Counted from the first letter of the stretch, positions 30,300 to 40,824 are shown. The stretch is DNA of 64,000 nt from Rhodobacter sp. (GCA_027484145.1 JAIXUH010000002.1:620001-684000), one strand, 5' to 3'. The notes: generated by a model from the letters alone, not told the origin. Numbers and translations are program-made.

Positions 30300-31493
30300 C
30301 TATACCCCGGACTTTCCCTTGGCAAGCGCCTGTACGGACTCATCTGCCCGCCTCCGTGCGAGATGGTCTGTGCCAAGGATGTCCTCAAGGGTCATCGCGT
30401 CAGTTTCAAGGCGCATATCCGACAAAAGACGGGCAAGCGTGTCCTCCACGACATGCCCCATGTCCATGAACCCGATCGCCCCCGCCAGAAAATGGTCCAG
30501 CGCGCGTTCTTTTGCCGCGTTGAATGCCGCCCCCGCAAGACCCCGCGTCTGCATGACATCGCGGCACAAGCGCAGCGCAGGATAGCGGGCCAGATCGGGC
30601 GCGCGAAAGGTCATGCTGGCGATTTTTGCCAGATCCAGCCGCGCCACGGGCAAATCCTGCCGCTGCGGCCAGTTCAGCGCATAACCGATGGAATGGCGCA
30701 TATCGGGCGCGCCCATGTGCGCCATGATCGCCCCGTCACGAAAACCCACCATGGAATGGATCAGGCTTTCGGGGTGAATGATCACTTCGATTTGATCGGG
30801 GCGCACATCGAAATATTCGCGGGTTTCAATGACCTCAAGTGCCTTGTTGAACATCGAGGCCGAATCGATGGTGATGCGCTGCCCCATCGCCCAGTTCGGG
30901 TGGGCCAAAGCCTCGGCCACGGTGGCGCGGGCCAGTTTCTCCATCGGCCAATCGCGCAGTGCTCCACCTGATGCTGTCAGGATGATGCGTTCGACCGCCG
31001 CGATATCTTCGCCCGCCATGGCCTGAAAGATGGCGGAATGCTCGCTGTCCACCGGAAGGATGCGTGCACCGTAGCGTGCGGCCTCGGCCATCAGCAGCGG
31101 GCCTGCGGTCACAAGGCTTTCCTTGTTGGCAAGGGCCAGCGTGCGCCCGTGCCGCAGTGCGCGCAGACCCGGCACCAGCCCCGCCGCGCCAACAATCGCG
31201 CTCATCACCCAGTCGGCCGGGCGGTCTGCCGCTTCGGCAATCGCGGAATCCCCCGCCGCAACAGCAACGCCGGACCCGGCAAGCGCGTCGCGCAGCGCGG
31301 GCAGGCTTTGCTCATCAGCACAGACGGCGACGTCGGCCCGCAAGGTGCGTGCCATTTCGGCCAGGCGCGCCACGTTGCGCCCGCCAGTCAGTGCGACAGT
31401 GCGAAACGCCTCGGCGCCGCCCGCCCGCAGGATCAGGTCATACGTGCTTTCGCCAATGGACCCGGTGGCCCCGAAAATGGAGATGCTGCGCAT
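30300..31493 (-). CDS. dxr: 1-deoxy-D-xylulose 5-phosphate reductoisomerase
   Basis: A 397-residue enzyme of the MEP isoprenoid pathway that converts DXP to MEP with NADPH. N-terminal nucleotide motif GATGSIGEST (about 7-16), metal-binding DSEHSAI, and the active-site region in ASGGALRDW and the IHPESLIHSMV block. The last stretch is helical. It follows cdsA by 4 bp on the same strand. Full length. Confidence 0.97.
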   Translation of the reverse strand: MRSISIFGATGSIGESTYDLILRAGGAEAFRTVALTGGRNVARLAEMARTLRADVAVCADEQSLPALRDALAGSGVAVAAGDSAIAEAADRPADWVMSAIVGAAGLVPGLRALRHGRTLALANKESLVTAGPLLMAEAARYGARILPVDSEHSAIFQAMAGEDIAAVERIILTASGGALRDWPMEKLARATVAEALAHPNWAMGQRITIDSASMFNKALEVIETREYFDVRPDQIEVIIHPESLIHSMVGFRDGAIMAHMGAPDMRHSIGYALNWPQRQDLPVARLDLAKIASMTFRAPDLARYPALRLCRDVMQTRGLAGAAFNAAKERALDHFLAGAIGFMDMGHVVEDTLARLLSDMRLETDAMTLEDILGTDHLARRRADESVQALAKGKSGV

Positions 31494-31497
31494 GACC

Positions 31498-32310
31498 CTA
31501 GCCCCCTGCCGGCACGGGAATGGGCAGCGATGTCAGCAGCCCCAGCAGCATCACCAGCACGATGGCCCCCGTCAGCGCATCAAACCGGTCCAGAACCCCG
31601 CCATGGCCGGGGATCAGGTTGGAACTGTCCTTGACCCCTGCCCGGCGCTTGATCCAGCTTTCAGCAATATCGCCCAACTGGCCCGCAAATGACACAACCG
31701 GCGCCAGCAGCAGCACATGCCACGGTGCATAGCCCATCAGAACAAACACCAGCGAGACGAGCACAGCGCCGACCCAGCCTGCCACCGTGCCGGACCACGT
31801 TTTCTTGGGGCTGATCGCGGGCCAGAACTTTGGCCCCCCCACTGCGCGCCCGACGAAATACCCCGCGACGTCTGACACGATGACAACCGAGATCAGCCAC
31901 AAGATGCCCGGCGTGCCGTCGTGGCGCAAATCGACCAGACCATAGCCCGCCACCATGATCGCCACGCCGTAGGCTGTACTGATGCGCCGGTCGCGCCGCG
32001 GTGTCAGGGCAAGTGCAAAGCCCGGCAACAGCAGCAAGGCCGGGGCCAGATCGTCCCGAAACAGCAAGGCCCCTGCAAGGCACACCGCCGCAATCAGGCC
32101 CATCAGCACCGGCGTGCCGCGCCTCTGCGGAGAGGTCATCTTTGCCAGTTCCCAGATCATCAGCGCCGTCAGCACGATGACCAGAACCGAAAACGATTTC
32201 CCGCCAAGCCACAACTCTGCGGCCCCGACAGAAAGCATGACGATGGCGGACAAAAGACGCTTTCGCAGGTCGCCCCACCGCCCTGCCGCCGCCGCCGGAT
32301 CATCCGTCAT
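31498..32310 (-). CDS. cdsA: Phosphatidate cytidylyltransferase
   Basis: A 270-residue inner-membrane enzyme that makes CDP-diacylglycerol from CTP and phosphatidate. About eight hydrophobic helices cover most of the protein. The PROSITE-type signature S.IKR..GVKDS..LIPGHGGVLDR lies near residue 225. The ATG at 32310 gives an ATGA overlap with the uppS stop; the longer frame is inside uppS and lacks support. Confidence 0.96.
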   Translation of the reverse strand: MTDDPAAAAGRWGDLRKRLLSAIVMLSVGAAELWLGGKSFSVLVIVLTALMIWELAKMTSPQRRGTPVLMGLIAAVCLAGALLFRDDLAPALLLLPGFALALTPRRDRRISTAYGVAIMVAGYGLVDLRHDGTPGILWLISVVIVSDVAGYFVGRAVGGPKFWPAISPKKTWSGTVAGWVGAVLVSLVFVLMGYAPWHVLLLAPVVSFAGQLGDIAESWIKRRAGVKDSSNLIPGHGGVLDRFDALTGAIVLVMLLGLLTSLPIPVPAGG

Positions 32311-33071
32311 CCTGCGACGACTCCGCCAAAGCGGCGCTCGCGGTTGCCAAAGCGCGCCACGATCTGCGCCAGTTCGTCGGGCGAAAAATCGGGCCACAGG
32401 GTCTGTGTGAACTCGTATTCGGCATAGGCGGTCTGCCACAGCAGAAAGTTGGATGTCCGGGTTTCGCCACTGGTGCGGATCACCAGATCCGGGTCAGGCA
32501 GATCGCCCGTGTCCAGCCGTGACGAAATCAGCGCATCCGTCACCGCCGCCGCGGCAAGGCGGCCTGCGGCAACATCCTCGGCAATCTCGCGCACTGCGCG
32601 TGCCACCTCATCACGGCCGCCATAATTGATGGCAACGGTGAAATTCAGCCGCGTCAGATTGGCCGTCCGCGCTTCGATCCCGGTCATCAGGCGTTGCAGC
32701 TTTGCATCCAGCCGCGAGCGGTCACCGATGAACCGCATCCGCACCCCTTCCGCGGCAAGGCGGTCAGCCTCACGTTCGATATAGCGGGCGAAAATCGACA
32801 TCAGACCAAGCACTTCTTCGGTCGAACGTTTCCAGTTCTCGGTGGAAAAGGCATAGACGGTCAGCCAGCGAATGCCCAGATCAGGCGCGCAGCGGACGAT
32901 TTCCTTCACCCGCTCGGCCCCCTTGCGGTGCCCCACAAGGCGCGGCCACCCCCGGTTGGTCGCCCAGCGACCGTTGCCATCCATGATGATTGCCACATGG
33001 TCGGCAGTGCGCGGGGTGGCGCCGTGCAGATGGGCGGGATGTTTTGGATCCGTCTTTTCGGTGGAAGCCAA
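32307..33071 (-). CDS. uppS: Undecaprenyl diphosphate synthase
   Basis: A 254-residue cis-prenyltransferase that makes the C55 carrier lipid for peptidoglycan and surface polysaccharide. Motifs are IIMDGNGRWA (catalytic Asp, about 29-38), VYAFSTENWKR, and the C-terminal RTSGETRTSNFLLWQ with the EFTQTLWPDF block. The order uppS-cdsA-dxr-rseP is the standard one. Confidence 0.97.
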   Translation of the reverse strand: MASTEKTDPKHPAHLHGATPRTADHVAIIMDGNGRWATNRGWPRLVGHRKGAERVKEIVRCAPDLGIRWLTVYAFSTENWKRSTEEVLGLMSIFARYIEREADRLAAEGVRMRFIGDRSRLDAKLQRLMTGIEARTANLTRLNFTVAINYGGRDEVARAVREIAEDVAAGRLAAAAVTDALISSRLDTGDLPDPDLVIRTSGETRTSNFLLWQTAYAEYEFTQTLWPDFSPDELAQIVARFGNRERRFGGVVAG

Positions 33072-33164
33072 GCCCCTACCCCTTTTCGTTGCCGATGGCG
33101 GGGCTGGCGTCCCGCATTTGGGTCTTTACGAAAACCAAAGGAACCTGAGCACGTTCGTTCACAA

Positions 33165-33728
33165 TCAGACCTGCATGATCTCGGCCTGTTTTCCGTCCAG
33201 CGTCTGATCGACCAATTTGATGTACTTGTCGGTCATATCCTGAACTTCGCTTTCCCAGAACTTCACATCATCTTCGGACACGCCATCCGCCTTGGCCTTC
33301 TTCAGCTTGTCCATCCCGTCGCGGCGCAGGTTGCGGATCGCAACGCGCGCATGTTCGGCATATTGGGCGGCGACTTTGGTCAATTCACGGCGGCGCTGTT
33401 CGTTCAGTTCAGGGATCGGCAGCATGATAATCGGCCCATTCAGCTGCGGGTTGATCCCAAGGCCAGATTCGCGGATGGCCTTTTCCACTTTGCCGACCAT
33501 CCCCTTGTCCCAGACGTTGATCGTGACCATGCGCGGTTCGGGAACGTTGATGGTGCCCAACTGGTTGATCGGCGTCATCTGCCCGTAGGCATCCACCTGA
33601 ATAGGGTCCAGCATGGACCCCGACGCGCGGCCTGTCCGCAAGGACGCGAATTCGTTGCGCAGTGCCGTGATGGCGCCATCCATGCGGCGGGTCAGATCAT
33701 CAGTATCAAGTTCGAAATCGTCTGCCAT
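33165..33728 (-). CDS. frr: Ribosome recycling factor
   Basis: A 187-residue protein that, with EF-G, splits terminated ribosomes. It has the RRF pattern: the N-terminal helix ([20 protein letters not shown]), the small domain with [16 protein letters not shown], and the long C-terminal helix. The start ATG at 33728 gives the family's usual length of about 185. It lies between pyrH and uppS. Confidence 0.97.
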   Translation of the reverse strand: MADDFELDTDDLTRRMDGAITALRNEFASLRTGRASGSMLDPIQVDAYGQMTPINQLGTINVPEPRMVTINVWDKGMVGKVEKAIRESGLGINPQLNGPIIMLPIPELNEQRRRELTKVAAQYAEHARVAIRNLRRDGMDKLKKAKADGVSEDDVKFWESEVQDMTDKYIKLVDQTLDGKQAEIMQV

Positions 33729-33829
33729 GTCGTCATTCCTTGGGCACCGCAACCTGAGGGAAAGCAGGCGCTGCGCGGCGTTTTCTTGTCTCTATATGCG
33801 ATGCGGTGCAGCCGGTATAGCCCTGCGCG

Positions 33830-34564
33830 TCAGTCTTGCACGCGGGTATAGGTGCCGCGCCCCGCCAGAATGCCCCGGAAACCGCCCGGTTCATCCAGCG
33901 AAAACACGATGATCGGCAGATCATTGTCACGCGCCAAGGCAATGGCCGAAGCATCCATGACGCCAAGGTGCTTTTGCAGCACTTCGTCATAGGTCACGAC
34001 ATCATAGCGTTTGGCATCGGCGTGTTTCTTGGGATCCTTGTCATAGACACCATCCACCTTTGTGCCCTTAAAAATCGCCTGACAGGCCATTTCATTGGCT
34101 CGCAGCGTGGCCGCCGTATCGGTGGTGAAATAGGGGTTGCCAGTGCCGGCAGCGAAGATGCAGACACGCTTTTTCTCAAGGTGCCGGACCGCACGGCGGC
34201 GGATGTAGGGCTCGCACACCTGATCCATGGGAATGGCGCTGATCACGCGGGTATAGACGCCCAGCGATTCGAGCGCGGCCTGCATGGCAAGCGCGTTCAT
34301 CACCGTGGCCAGCATGCCCATGTAATCGGCCGTGGTCCGCTCCATCCCCTGCGCGCTGCCCTGCAGGCCGCGAAAGATATTGCCGCCGCCGATGACCATG
34401 CAGATTTCAACCCCAAGATCATGCACCGACTTTACCTCGTTGGCGATGCGCTGCACGGTCGGCGGGTGAAGCCCATATCCAAGGTCGCCCATCAGCGCCT
34501 CGCCCGATATCTTGAGCATCACGCGGCTATACGTCACGCCTGCGTCGTCGGCTGGCTTGGACAT
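33830..34564 (-). CDS. pyrH: UMP kinase
   Basis: A 244-residue hexameric amino-acid-kinase-fold enzyme that phosphorylates UMP to UDP. N-terminal [10 protein letters not shown], then [10 protein letters not shown], and the later [12 protein letters not shown] and [11 protein letters not shown] blocks. The ATG at 34564 has GGGGGA about 6 nt upstream; a longer frame to 34618 has no support. It heads the 12-kb envelope cluster and is divergent from miaA. Confidence 0.97.
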   Translation of the reverse strand: MSKPADDAGVTYSRVMLKISGEALMGDLGYGLHPPTVQRIANEVKSVHDLGVEICMVIGGGNIFRGLQGSAQGMERTTADYMGMLATVMNALAMQAALESLGVYTRVISAIPMDQVCEPYIRRRAVRHLEKKRVCIFAAGTGNPYFTTDTAATLRANEMACQAIFKGTKVDGVYDKDPKKHADAKRYDVVTYDEVLQKHLGVMDASAIALARDNDLPIIVFSLDEPGGFRGILAGRGTYTRVQD

Positions 34565-34732
34565 GGGTGTTCCCCCGTATTTCGTTTTGGAATTGGACTG
34601 CGCCGCAAAATGTCGCAAAACGGCGTCAGGTTCAACCTGTCACATCAGGGTGGCAAAGCTTGCTGCACCTTGGAGGCTGCGGCAAAGACAGCGCCGCCTG
34701 CAATCCGCACAAAAAGGGGTCGTGCACAGAAC

Positions 34733-35605
34733 ATGAAGGCGGATGTGCTGCAGGCAATTTCACGCGAAGCGCCAGTGCTGCTGGCCGGGCCAACCGCCAG
34801 TGGCAAGTCCGATCTGGCCATGGCGCTTGCTGCGCGTGACGGACGGCTGATCGTGAACGCCGATGCGCTGCAGGTTTACGGCTGCTGGCGCATCCTCACG
34901 GCCCGCCCGTCGATCGCGGATGAGGCGGCGTTGCAGCATGCGCTTTACGGCCACATCGCCCGCGATTCGGATTACAGCGTCGGCCATTGGTTGCGGGAGG
35001 TGGTGCCGCTGCTGGACCGGCCTGTCGTGATCGTGGGGGGCACCGGGCTGAACTTCAGCGCGCTGACCGAAGGGCTTGCCCAGATACCGCCCGTTCCGCC
35101 CGACGTCAGGGCAAGGGGCGACGCGCTTTGCCAGCATGACTTCGCGGCCATGGTGGCAGCGCTGGATGGCGAAACCGCCGCGCGCATTGATCTGAACAAT
35201 CCGGCCCGCGTACAGCGCGCCTGGGAGGTCTTGCAGACGACCGGACAAGGACTTGCCGCATGGCAGCGCCAGACACCCCTGCCCGCCGTGCCACGCGCAA
35301 AGGCCGAAGCCTTGGTGCTGCGCCCTGAAACCGAATGGCTGAATGCCCGGATTGACCGCCGATTCGACCAGATGATTGCCATGGGCGCGCTGGAGGAGGT
35401 CAGGGCGGAACTGCCGTTCTGGCAGCCTACGCGGCCCTCGGCGCGCGCCATTGGTGCGCCCGAACTCGTGGCGCATCTGCGTGGCGAGCTCACCCTGCCC
35501 GATGCGGTGGCGGCGGCGAAACTTTCGTCGCGCCAATATGCCAAACGACAGCGGACATGGTTCCGAAACCGGATGAAAGACTGGCGCGAACTGCCCTTGC
35601 CATAG
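34733..35605 (+). CDS. miaA: tRNA dimethylallyltransferase
   Basis: A 290-residue enzyme that adds the isopentenyl group to A37 of tRNAs reading UNN codons. P-loop GPTASGKSDLA is at residues 18-28; DALQVYGCW and the tRNA-binding region with QYAKRQRTWFRNR at the C-terminus are present. The ATG at 34733 is preferred, as the reading frame upstream overlaps the pyrH control region. It is divergent from pyrH. Confidence 0.95.
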   Translation: MKADVLQAISREAPVLLAGPTASGKSDLAMALAARDGRLIVNADALQVYGCWRILTARPSIADEAALQHALYGHIARDSDYSVGHWLREVVPLLDRPVVIVGGTGLNFSALTEGLAQIPPVPPDVRARGDALCQHDFAAMVAALDGETAARIDLNNPARVQRAWEVLQTTGQGLAAWQRQTPLPAVPRAKAEALVLRPETEWLNARIDRRFDQMIAMGALEEVRAELPFWQPTRPSARAIGAPELVAHLRGELTLPDAVAAAKLSSRQYAKRQRTWFRNRMKDWRELPLP

Positions 35606-35630
35606 GCGGAAACTGGCCAAGACCCCAAAG

Positions 35631-35663
35631 TTATCCACAGGCATGCAGATGGCTTGTGGATAT
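35631..35663. promoter_or_regulatory. Inverted pair of DnaA-box-like sites
   Basis: A perfect DnaA box TTATCCACA (35631-35639) and an inverted near-perfect box TGTGGATAT (35655-35663) lie 25 nt after miaA and 75 nt before the AraC-type gene. The arms TATCCACA/TGTGGATA could also form a hairpin. A role as DnaA titration or regulatory site is possible; nothing else at this spot suggests a replication origin. Confidence 0.4.
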
Positions 35664-35738
35664 TGACATAATTTCGCTTGGGTTGTGGGCCACGGGCTGC
35701 TTATCTGTGCTCTGACCTCAAATGGCCTTTTGCTCCGC

Positions 35739-36536
35739 ATGAACGATCTGACGTCCGTTACCCAACTTCGACTTGTTGCCATCCCTCGGCTTGCCGCCGG
35801 TGGCCGTTGGCGCGTGGAAGCCATGCGCGCGATTTCCGAGCCGATGTTCTTGTGGTTCACCAAAGGTCAGGGGCGCATGACCATTGCAGGCGTGACCCGT
35901 GGCTATACCGCGCACAACGCCGTGTTCATCCCGCCGGGCGTGATGCACGGGTTTGAGGTTGGCCCGCAGGTTTTCGGCACAGCCGTGTTCTTTGGCCGTG
36001 ACACAAAGGTGACGCTGCCTGAAACGCCGCAGCACCTGCGAATCCGCGAAGTGCATTGCCAGCAAGAGGTGAACATCATCCTCGACTCGCTGCAGCGCGA
36101 GATGGAAAGCGACGTGCCCGCCCATGACCGTGCCACACGGCATTATCTGGGCCTCTTGGGGGTGTGGCTGGAACGTCAGGCCGTGAAGGCGGCCCCTGAA
36201 ACACCCAAGCCCGATGCCGCCCGCCGCCTTGTTGCGCGCTATACTGCGCTTTTGGAGCGTGAGTTCCGCAAAGGCACGGGCGTCGGTGAATTTGCCGCCG
36301 CCCTTGGCGTGACGCCCACGCATCTGACGCGCTGCTGCCGAGCTGCCTGCGGGCGCTCGGCGATCGAGGTGCTGCAGGACCGCCGCATTTTCGAGGCGCG
36401 CAAGATGCTGGCAGAAACCACCATGCCTGTCGCCCGCATCGGCGAGGCGCTCGGCTTTACCTCTCCGGCCTATTTCACGCGGTCATTCCAGCACCTGACC
36501 GGGCGGACACCCACCGCATTCCGGCGCGAAATCTGA
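35739..36536 (+). CDS. AraC-family transcriptional regulator
   Basis: A 265-residue regulator: N-terminal cupin-like sensing domain (about 15-105; HNAVFIPPGVMHGFEV is the cupin core) and a C-terminal AraC DNA-binding domain with two helix-turn-helix motifs (about 165-262; ending GFTSPAYFTRSFQHLTGRTP). I chose the ATG at 35739. The peptide-type ABC importer begins 235 bp downstream on the same strand, so this regulator may control it; that is inference from position. The ligand is unknown. Confidence 0.87.
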   Translation: MNDLTSVTQLRLVAIPRLAAGGRWRVEAMRAISEPMFLWFTKGQGRMTIAGVTRGYTAHNAVFIPPGVMHGFEVGPQVFGTAVFFGRDTKVTLPETPQHLRIREVHCQQEVNIILDSLQREMESDVPAHDRATRHYLGLLGVWLERQAVKAAPETPKPDAARRLVARYTALLEREFRKGTGVGEFAAALGVTPTHLTRCCRAACGRSAIEVLQDRRIFEARKMLAETTMPVARIGEALGFTSPAYFTRSFQHLTGRTPTAFRREI

Positions 36537-36771
36537 CGCTTCCGGCTTGGCTGGGCCGGATTGCGCGCTTGTCCTTCAAAATCTTGTCGCAAAAGCCAGT
36601 CGAAGTGGCGAGTTCGGGCGTTGACGCGCGACACAAAGTGTTGCGCTATAGCAAGGTGCGACCCCGCGTCGCGCGGCAGCACCCGGTGATCCGGGGGCGG
36701 TCATGACTTCGGGGACGAACCAAAACAAGACGCTTATAAAACAAGACGGCAACCGCCACAGGGAGACACAT

Positions 36772-38421
36772 ATGAAAGACACATTGAGCGCGCGGTCTGA
36801 TCTGCACCCGGCCGCCACGATGTATGCAGACGAAGTCCGCGCCGGCACCTTGAGCCGCCGCGAATTTCTGGCCCGCACCACCGCACTGGGCGTAAGTGCT
36901 GCCGCCGCTTATGGCTTGCTGGGCCTGTCGGCTCCGGTTCAGGCCCAAGAGGCAAAGGCAGGCGGCACGCTTCGCATGTCCATGGAAACCAAAGGTGTCA
37001 AGGACCCGCGCACGGCTGACTGGAGCCAGATCTCGAACTTTACCCGCGGCTGGCTGGAATACCTTGTCGAATACAACAACGACGGGTCGATCCGCGGCAT
37101 GCTGCTGGAATCGTGGGAGGCCAATGCCGATGCCAGCGAATACACCCTGAAGGTGCGTCCGGGCGTCAAATGGAACAACGGCGACGATTTCACCGCCGAT
37201 GACGTGGCCAACAACATCAACCGCTGGGCCGATGGCAACGTCGAAGGCAACTCGATGGCCGGTCGCGTGGCCAGCCTGATGAACGCCGAAGCCAAAACGA
37301 TCCGCGACGGCGCGGTGACCGTGGTTGACCCGATGACGGTGAAACTGGTGCTGAACGCACCCGACATCACGCTGATTGTCGGTTTTGCCGACTATCCTGC
37401 TGCTGTCGTGCACAAATCCTATGACAACGGCGATCCGGCCGCGAACCCCATCGGCACCGGCCCCTATCTGCCGGAAACCAACGAAGTGGGCGTGCGGCAG
37501 GTTCTGGCCAAGAACGCCAACCACACCTGGTGGGGCACTGCTGTCTATGGCGGCCCGTACCTCGACAAGATCGAATACATCGACCTTGGCACCGACCCTG
37601 CCGCCGAAGTGGCCGCCGCTGGTTCGGGCGAAATAGACGCGACCTATCAGTCGGTTGGCGAATTCATCGATGTGCTTGATGGCCTTGGCTGGAACAAATC
37701 CGAAGCCGTGACGGCCTCGACCCTTGCCGTTCGCTTCAACCAACTGGCGGAAGAGTACAAGGACGTGAACGTTCGTCGCGGCCTGACCATGGCCGTCGAC
37801 AACAAGGTCGTTCTGGAACTTGGCTATTCCAACCTGGGCACCGTGGCCGAAAACCACCACGTCTGCCCGATCCACCCGGAGTATGCCGAACTGCCGCCGC
37901 TGGTGGTTGACCCCGCCAAGGCCAAGCAGATGATCGCTGATGCCGGCAAGGCCGATTTCGAGTTCGAGCTGATTTCGCTGGATGACGCATGGCAAGCGGC
38001 AAGCTGCGATGCGGTCGCAGCGCAAATCCGCGACGCAGGCATCAAGATCAAGCGGACGGTTCTGCCGGGTTCCACCTTCTGGAACGACTGGACGAAGTAT
38101 CCGTTCTCGGCCACCGAATGGAACATGCGTCCGCTGGGTGTGCAGATCCTTGCCCTTGCCTATCGCTCGGGCGAAGCATGGAACGAATCCGCCTTCTCGA
38201 ACGCCGAGTTTGACTCTGAGCTTGCCAAAGCCCTGTCGATTTCGGACGCCGAGGCCCGCAAGGTCGTGATGAAGCGTCTGGAAGAGATCATGCAGGAACA
38301 AGGCGTGATGGTTCAGCCCTACTGGCGCTCGATCTATCGCCATGTCGATCCCAAGGTGAAGGGTGCAGAAATGCACGCCACCTTTGAACACCATCACTAC
38401 AAGTGGTGGATCGACGCATAA
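36772..38421 (+). CDS. Tat-exported peptide-type ABC transporter substrate-binding protein
   Basis: A 549-residue solute-binding protein of the SBP_bac_5 (DppA/OppA) family. A twin-arginine signal (SRREFLA, residues 28-34) precedes a hydrophobic stretch and an AQ cleavage site near 59, so it is probably folded before export, which is less usual for this family. Typical family blocks include [16 protein letters not shown] and GTGPYLPE. The start ATG at 36772 follows GGGAG. It heads an importer of two permeases and a fused ATPase. The substrate (peptide, nickel-like complex or other) cannot be told. Confidence 0.9.
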   Translation: MKDTLSARSDLHPAATMYADEVRAGTLSRREFLARTTALGVSAAAAYGLLGLSAPVQAQEAKAGGTLRMSMETKGVKDPRTADWSQISNFTRGWLEYLVEYNNDGSIRGMLLESWEANADASEYTLKVRPGVKWNNGDDFTADDVANNINRWADGNVEGNSMAGRVASLMNAEAKTIRDGAVTVVDPMTVKLVLNAPDITLIVGFADYPAAVVHKSYDNGDPAANPIGTGPYLPETNEVGVRQVLAKNANHTWWGTAVYGGPYLDKIEYIDLGTDPAAEVAAAGSGEIDATYQSVGEFIDVLDGLGWNKSEAVTASTLAVRFNQLAEEYKDVNVRRGLTMAVDNKVVLELGYSNLGTVAENHHVCPIHPEYAELPPLVVDPAKAKQMIADAGKADFEFELISLDDAWQAASCDAVAAQIRDAGIKIKRTVLPGSTFWNDWTKYPFSATEWNMRPLGVQILALAYRSGEAWNESAFSNAEFDSELAKALSISDAEARKVVMKRLEEIMQEQGVMVQPYWRSIYRHVDPKVKGAEMHATFEHHHYKWWIDA

Positions 38422-38558
38422 TCGCGTCTGACCAAACACCCTCGGGCGCGTCTGACCGCGCGCCCGAGGTCACCGCGGCCGATGCCTGAACCGGCCCGCC
38501 TTGCCCCGTTCCCCGCATCTGCCGAATGCCCCTTGCCCCTTCGGGAAAAGGAAGTGAC

Positions 38559-39644
38559 ATGCTTTTGTTCACCCTGCGCCGTCTGGGGGTGATGTTGTTG
38601 ACCGCGTTGGCCCTGACCTTCGTCGTCTTCTTCATGACCAACCTGGCACCAAATCTGGAAAAGCTTGCCAAATCCGAAGCTTCGGTGCGGATGTCTGATG
38701 AAGACGTGACGCTATGGCTTGATCGCAACGGCTTTACCCGTCCTCTGCTGGTGCGCTACGGCGAATGGCTTGGGGCCGTGCCCGGCTGGACCCGCACCGC
38801 CGAGGATGGCGTCATTACCGGCCGCTGCATCCGCAATGGCCTGACCGCCGAGACAGCGCCGCGCTATTGCGGTGTGCTGCAGGGCGATTGGGGCCAATCG
38901 ACGGTGTTCAAACAACCTGTCACCGAAATCCTGTCGCGCAGCCTTGGCGCCACCGGCTGGCTGATGTTCTGGGTCATGGCGCTGATGGTGCCCACCTCAC
39001 TCATTCTGGGCGTGCTGTCGGGCATGCGCGAGGGCTCACGCACCGACCGGGTGCTGTCCTCCTTTGCCATCGCCTCAACCGCAACCCCGGAATACGTCTC
39101 TGGTGTGATCCTGATCGTGCTCCTTGGTTCCGCAACGGCTGGCATCTCGCCTGTCCTTGCCTCATGGGGCTGGATCGAAGGCAAGACCCTGTTTCAGGGC
39201 ACCGCCACCAGCGCCATGGACAAGATCACCTTCTGGAACTTCGCTCTGCCCGTCCTGACCATCGCGCTTTACGGCATCGGCTATATCGCCCGCATGACCC
39301 GCGCCTCGATGACCGAGGTGATGACCCAGCAATACATCCGCACCGCGCGTCTGAAAGGCGTCAGCTTTGGCCAGGTGATCATGCGCCACGCGCTGCGGAA
39401 CGCCCTGATCGCCCCCTTTACGGTGATCATGCTGCAATTCCCGTGGCTTTTGAACGGCGTGGTCATTGTCGAGACCCTCTTCAACTACAAGGGCTTTGGT
39501 TGGACATTGGTTCAGGCCGCCGGAAACAACGACATCCAGCTTCTTCTGGGCTGCTCGGTGGTTGCTGTGTTCGTCGTCCTGATCACGCAGCTGATCTCCG
39601 ATATCGGCTACGTCTTCCTCAATCCCCGCATCCGGCTCAGCTAA
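38559..39644 (+). CDS. ABC transporter permease, DppB type
   Basis: A 361-residue inner-membrane permease. TM1 is at the N-terminus (LGVMLLTALALTFVVFFMTNL); a large periplasmic loop of about 100 residues follows, with two cysteines (GRCIRNG, RYCGVLQG) that might form a disulfide. Five further helices form the core. The EAA-type loop is in the RTARLKGVSFGQVIMRHALR block. The ATG at 38559 follows AAAGGA. Downstream permease begins 10 bp after the stop. Confidence 0.9.
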   Translation: MLLFTLRRLGVMLLTALALTFVVFFMTNLAPNLEKLAKSEASVRMSDEDVTLWLDRNGFTRPLLVRYGEWLGAVPGWTRTAEDGVITGRCIRNGLTAETAPRYCGVLQGDWGQSTVFKQPVTEILSRSLGATGWLMFWVMALMVPTSLILGVLSGMREGSRTDRVLSSFAIASTATPEYVSGVILIVLLGSATAGISPVLASWGWIEGKTLFQGTATSAMDKITFWNFALPVLTIALYGIGYIARMTRASMTEVMTQQYIRTARLKGVSFGQVIMRHALRNALIAPFTVIMLQFPWLLNGVVIVETLFNYKGFGWTLVQAAGNNDIQLLLGCSVVAVFVVLITQLISDIGYVFLNPRIRLS

Positions 39645-39654
39645 GGGCACCCTC

Positions 39655-40809
39655 ATGGAAGAACTCTCCTGGCCCGTGATCTTTGCCAAGATGGCCTGGC
39701 ACCTGCTGCCGGTCTGGATCGCACTGGTCGTGACCTTTGCGCTGTCAATCCGGTTCAAGCGCCGCCTCGGGCTTTACGGCAAACTGTTTGATTCTACGGT
39801 GGCGATGTCCGGCTTTGCCCTTGTGATGTTCTGGGTGTTCACGGCCATCTTCGCCGATATCATCATCACCCATGACCCCTTGGGCCAGATCTCGGGCATG
39901 AAGAACGCCCTGCCCGGCAGCCCCGTCAAGGGGGCCGAGGGTACGTGGTATCTGCTTGGCGGCGACAGCCTGGCCCGCGATGTGTTCAGCCGCGTGGTGA
40001 TGGGCGCACGCCGCGTGCTGGCCATTGCCCCGGCGGCCACGGTCATCGCCTTCATGGTCGGCATTACCCTTGGCCTGCCCGCGGGTTATTTCGGCGGCAA
40101 GCTTGATACGCTGTTGTCCTTCGTCGCCAACCTCGTGCTCGCCTTCCCGGTCATCTTGCTGTTCTACCTGCTGGTCACGCCGGAAATCCGCGTTACCGGT
40201 ATTCCGATCATCCTTGCCGCCGTGCTGTTCCTCTTCCCGGTGATCTTCATCTGCGTGCTGCTGAACAGCCGCTATTTCACCAACCCGCCACAGCGCAACC
40301 TCTACGTCGGTGTGTCGCTGGTCATCGGCCTCTGGGCCTATTCCGGCCTTGCCTTCAACCTTGACCCCCTTGGCGTCTGGTCGATGGACCCCAACCTGCT
40401 CAACGTCTTCGTCTCGGTCGTCTTCGTGAACGCCCCCACCGTGTTCCGCATCGTGCGCGGCATCGTCATGGACCTCAAGTCGCGCGATTACGTCGCCGCC
40501 GGCCAGACACGCGGCGAGGGGCCATGGTACATCATGCTGTGGGAAATCCTGCCCAATGCCCGTGGCCCGCTCATCGTCGATTTCTGCCTGCGCATTGGCT
40601 ACACCACCATCCTGCTCGGCACGCTCGGCTTCTTCGGCCTTGGCGTCAGCCCGGAATCACCCGATTGGGGCTCCACCATCGACGATGGCCGCCGCCTTCT
40701 CGCCGTGTTCCCGCATCCGGCCGTGGTGCCCGCCCTTGCCTTGATGAGCCTTGTGCTGGGCCTCAACCTGCTGGCCGACGGCCTGCGCGAAGAAAGCTTG
40801 CGGGATTGA
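39655..40809 (+). CDS. ABC transporter permease, DppC type
   Basis: A 384-residue partner permease. It has an N-terminal extension with two hydrophobic segments, the usual DppC helices, and the EAA loop in VAAGQTRGEGPWYIMLWEIL. The C-terminal GLGVSPESPDWGSTIDDGR block is family-typical. An extra hydrophobic region about 165-240 makes it longer than the usual 300-residue DppC. It pairs with the upstream DppB-type permease. Confidence 0.9.
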   Translation: MEELSWPVIFAKMAWHLLPVWIALVVTFALSIRFKRRLGLYGKLFDSTVAMSGFALVMFWVFTAIFADIIITHDPLGQISGMKNALPGSPVKGAEGTWYLLGGDSLARDVFSRVVMGARRVLAIAPAATVIAFMVGITLGLPAGYFGGKLDTLLSFVANLVLAFPVILLFYLLVTPEIRVTGIPIILAAVLFLFPVIFICVLLNSRYFTNPPQRNLYVGVSLVIGLWAYSGLAFNLDPLGVWSMDPNLLNVFVSVVFVNAPTVFRIVRGIVMDLKSRDYVAAGQTRGEGPWYIMLWEILPNARGPLIVDFCLRIGYTTILLGTLGFFGLGVSPESPDWGSTIDDGRRLLAVFPHPAVVPALALMSLVLGLNLLADGLREESLRD

Positions 40810-40824
40810 GGCCGCTTTCGCCCT

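Noticed and set aside
35631-35663. A chromosomal replication origin at the DnaA boxes
   Set aside because: Only two boxes, no AT-rich unwinding region, and no origin-linked genes.
36621-36652. A TTGACG...TATAGC promoter before the substrate-binding protein gene
   Set aside because: The hexamers are about 20 bp apart, too far for a normal sigma-70 promoter.
36646-38439. A 597-codon minus-strand frame opposite the substrate-binding protein
   Set aside because: Shadow of the real ABC gene; the plus-strand product has clear domains.
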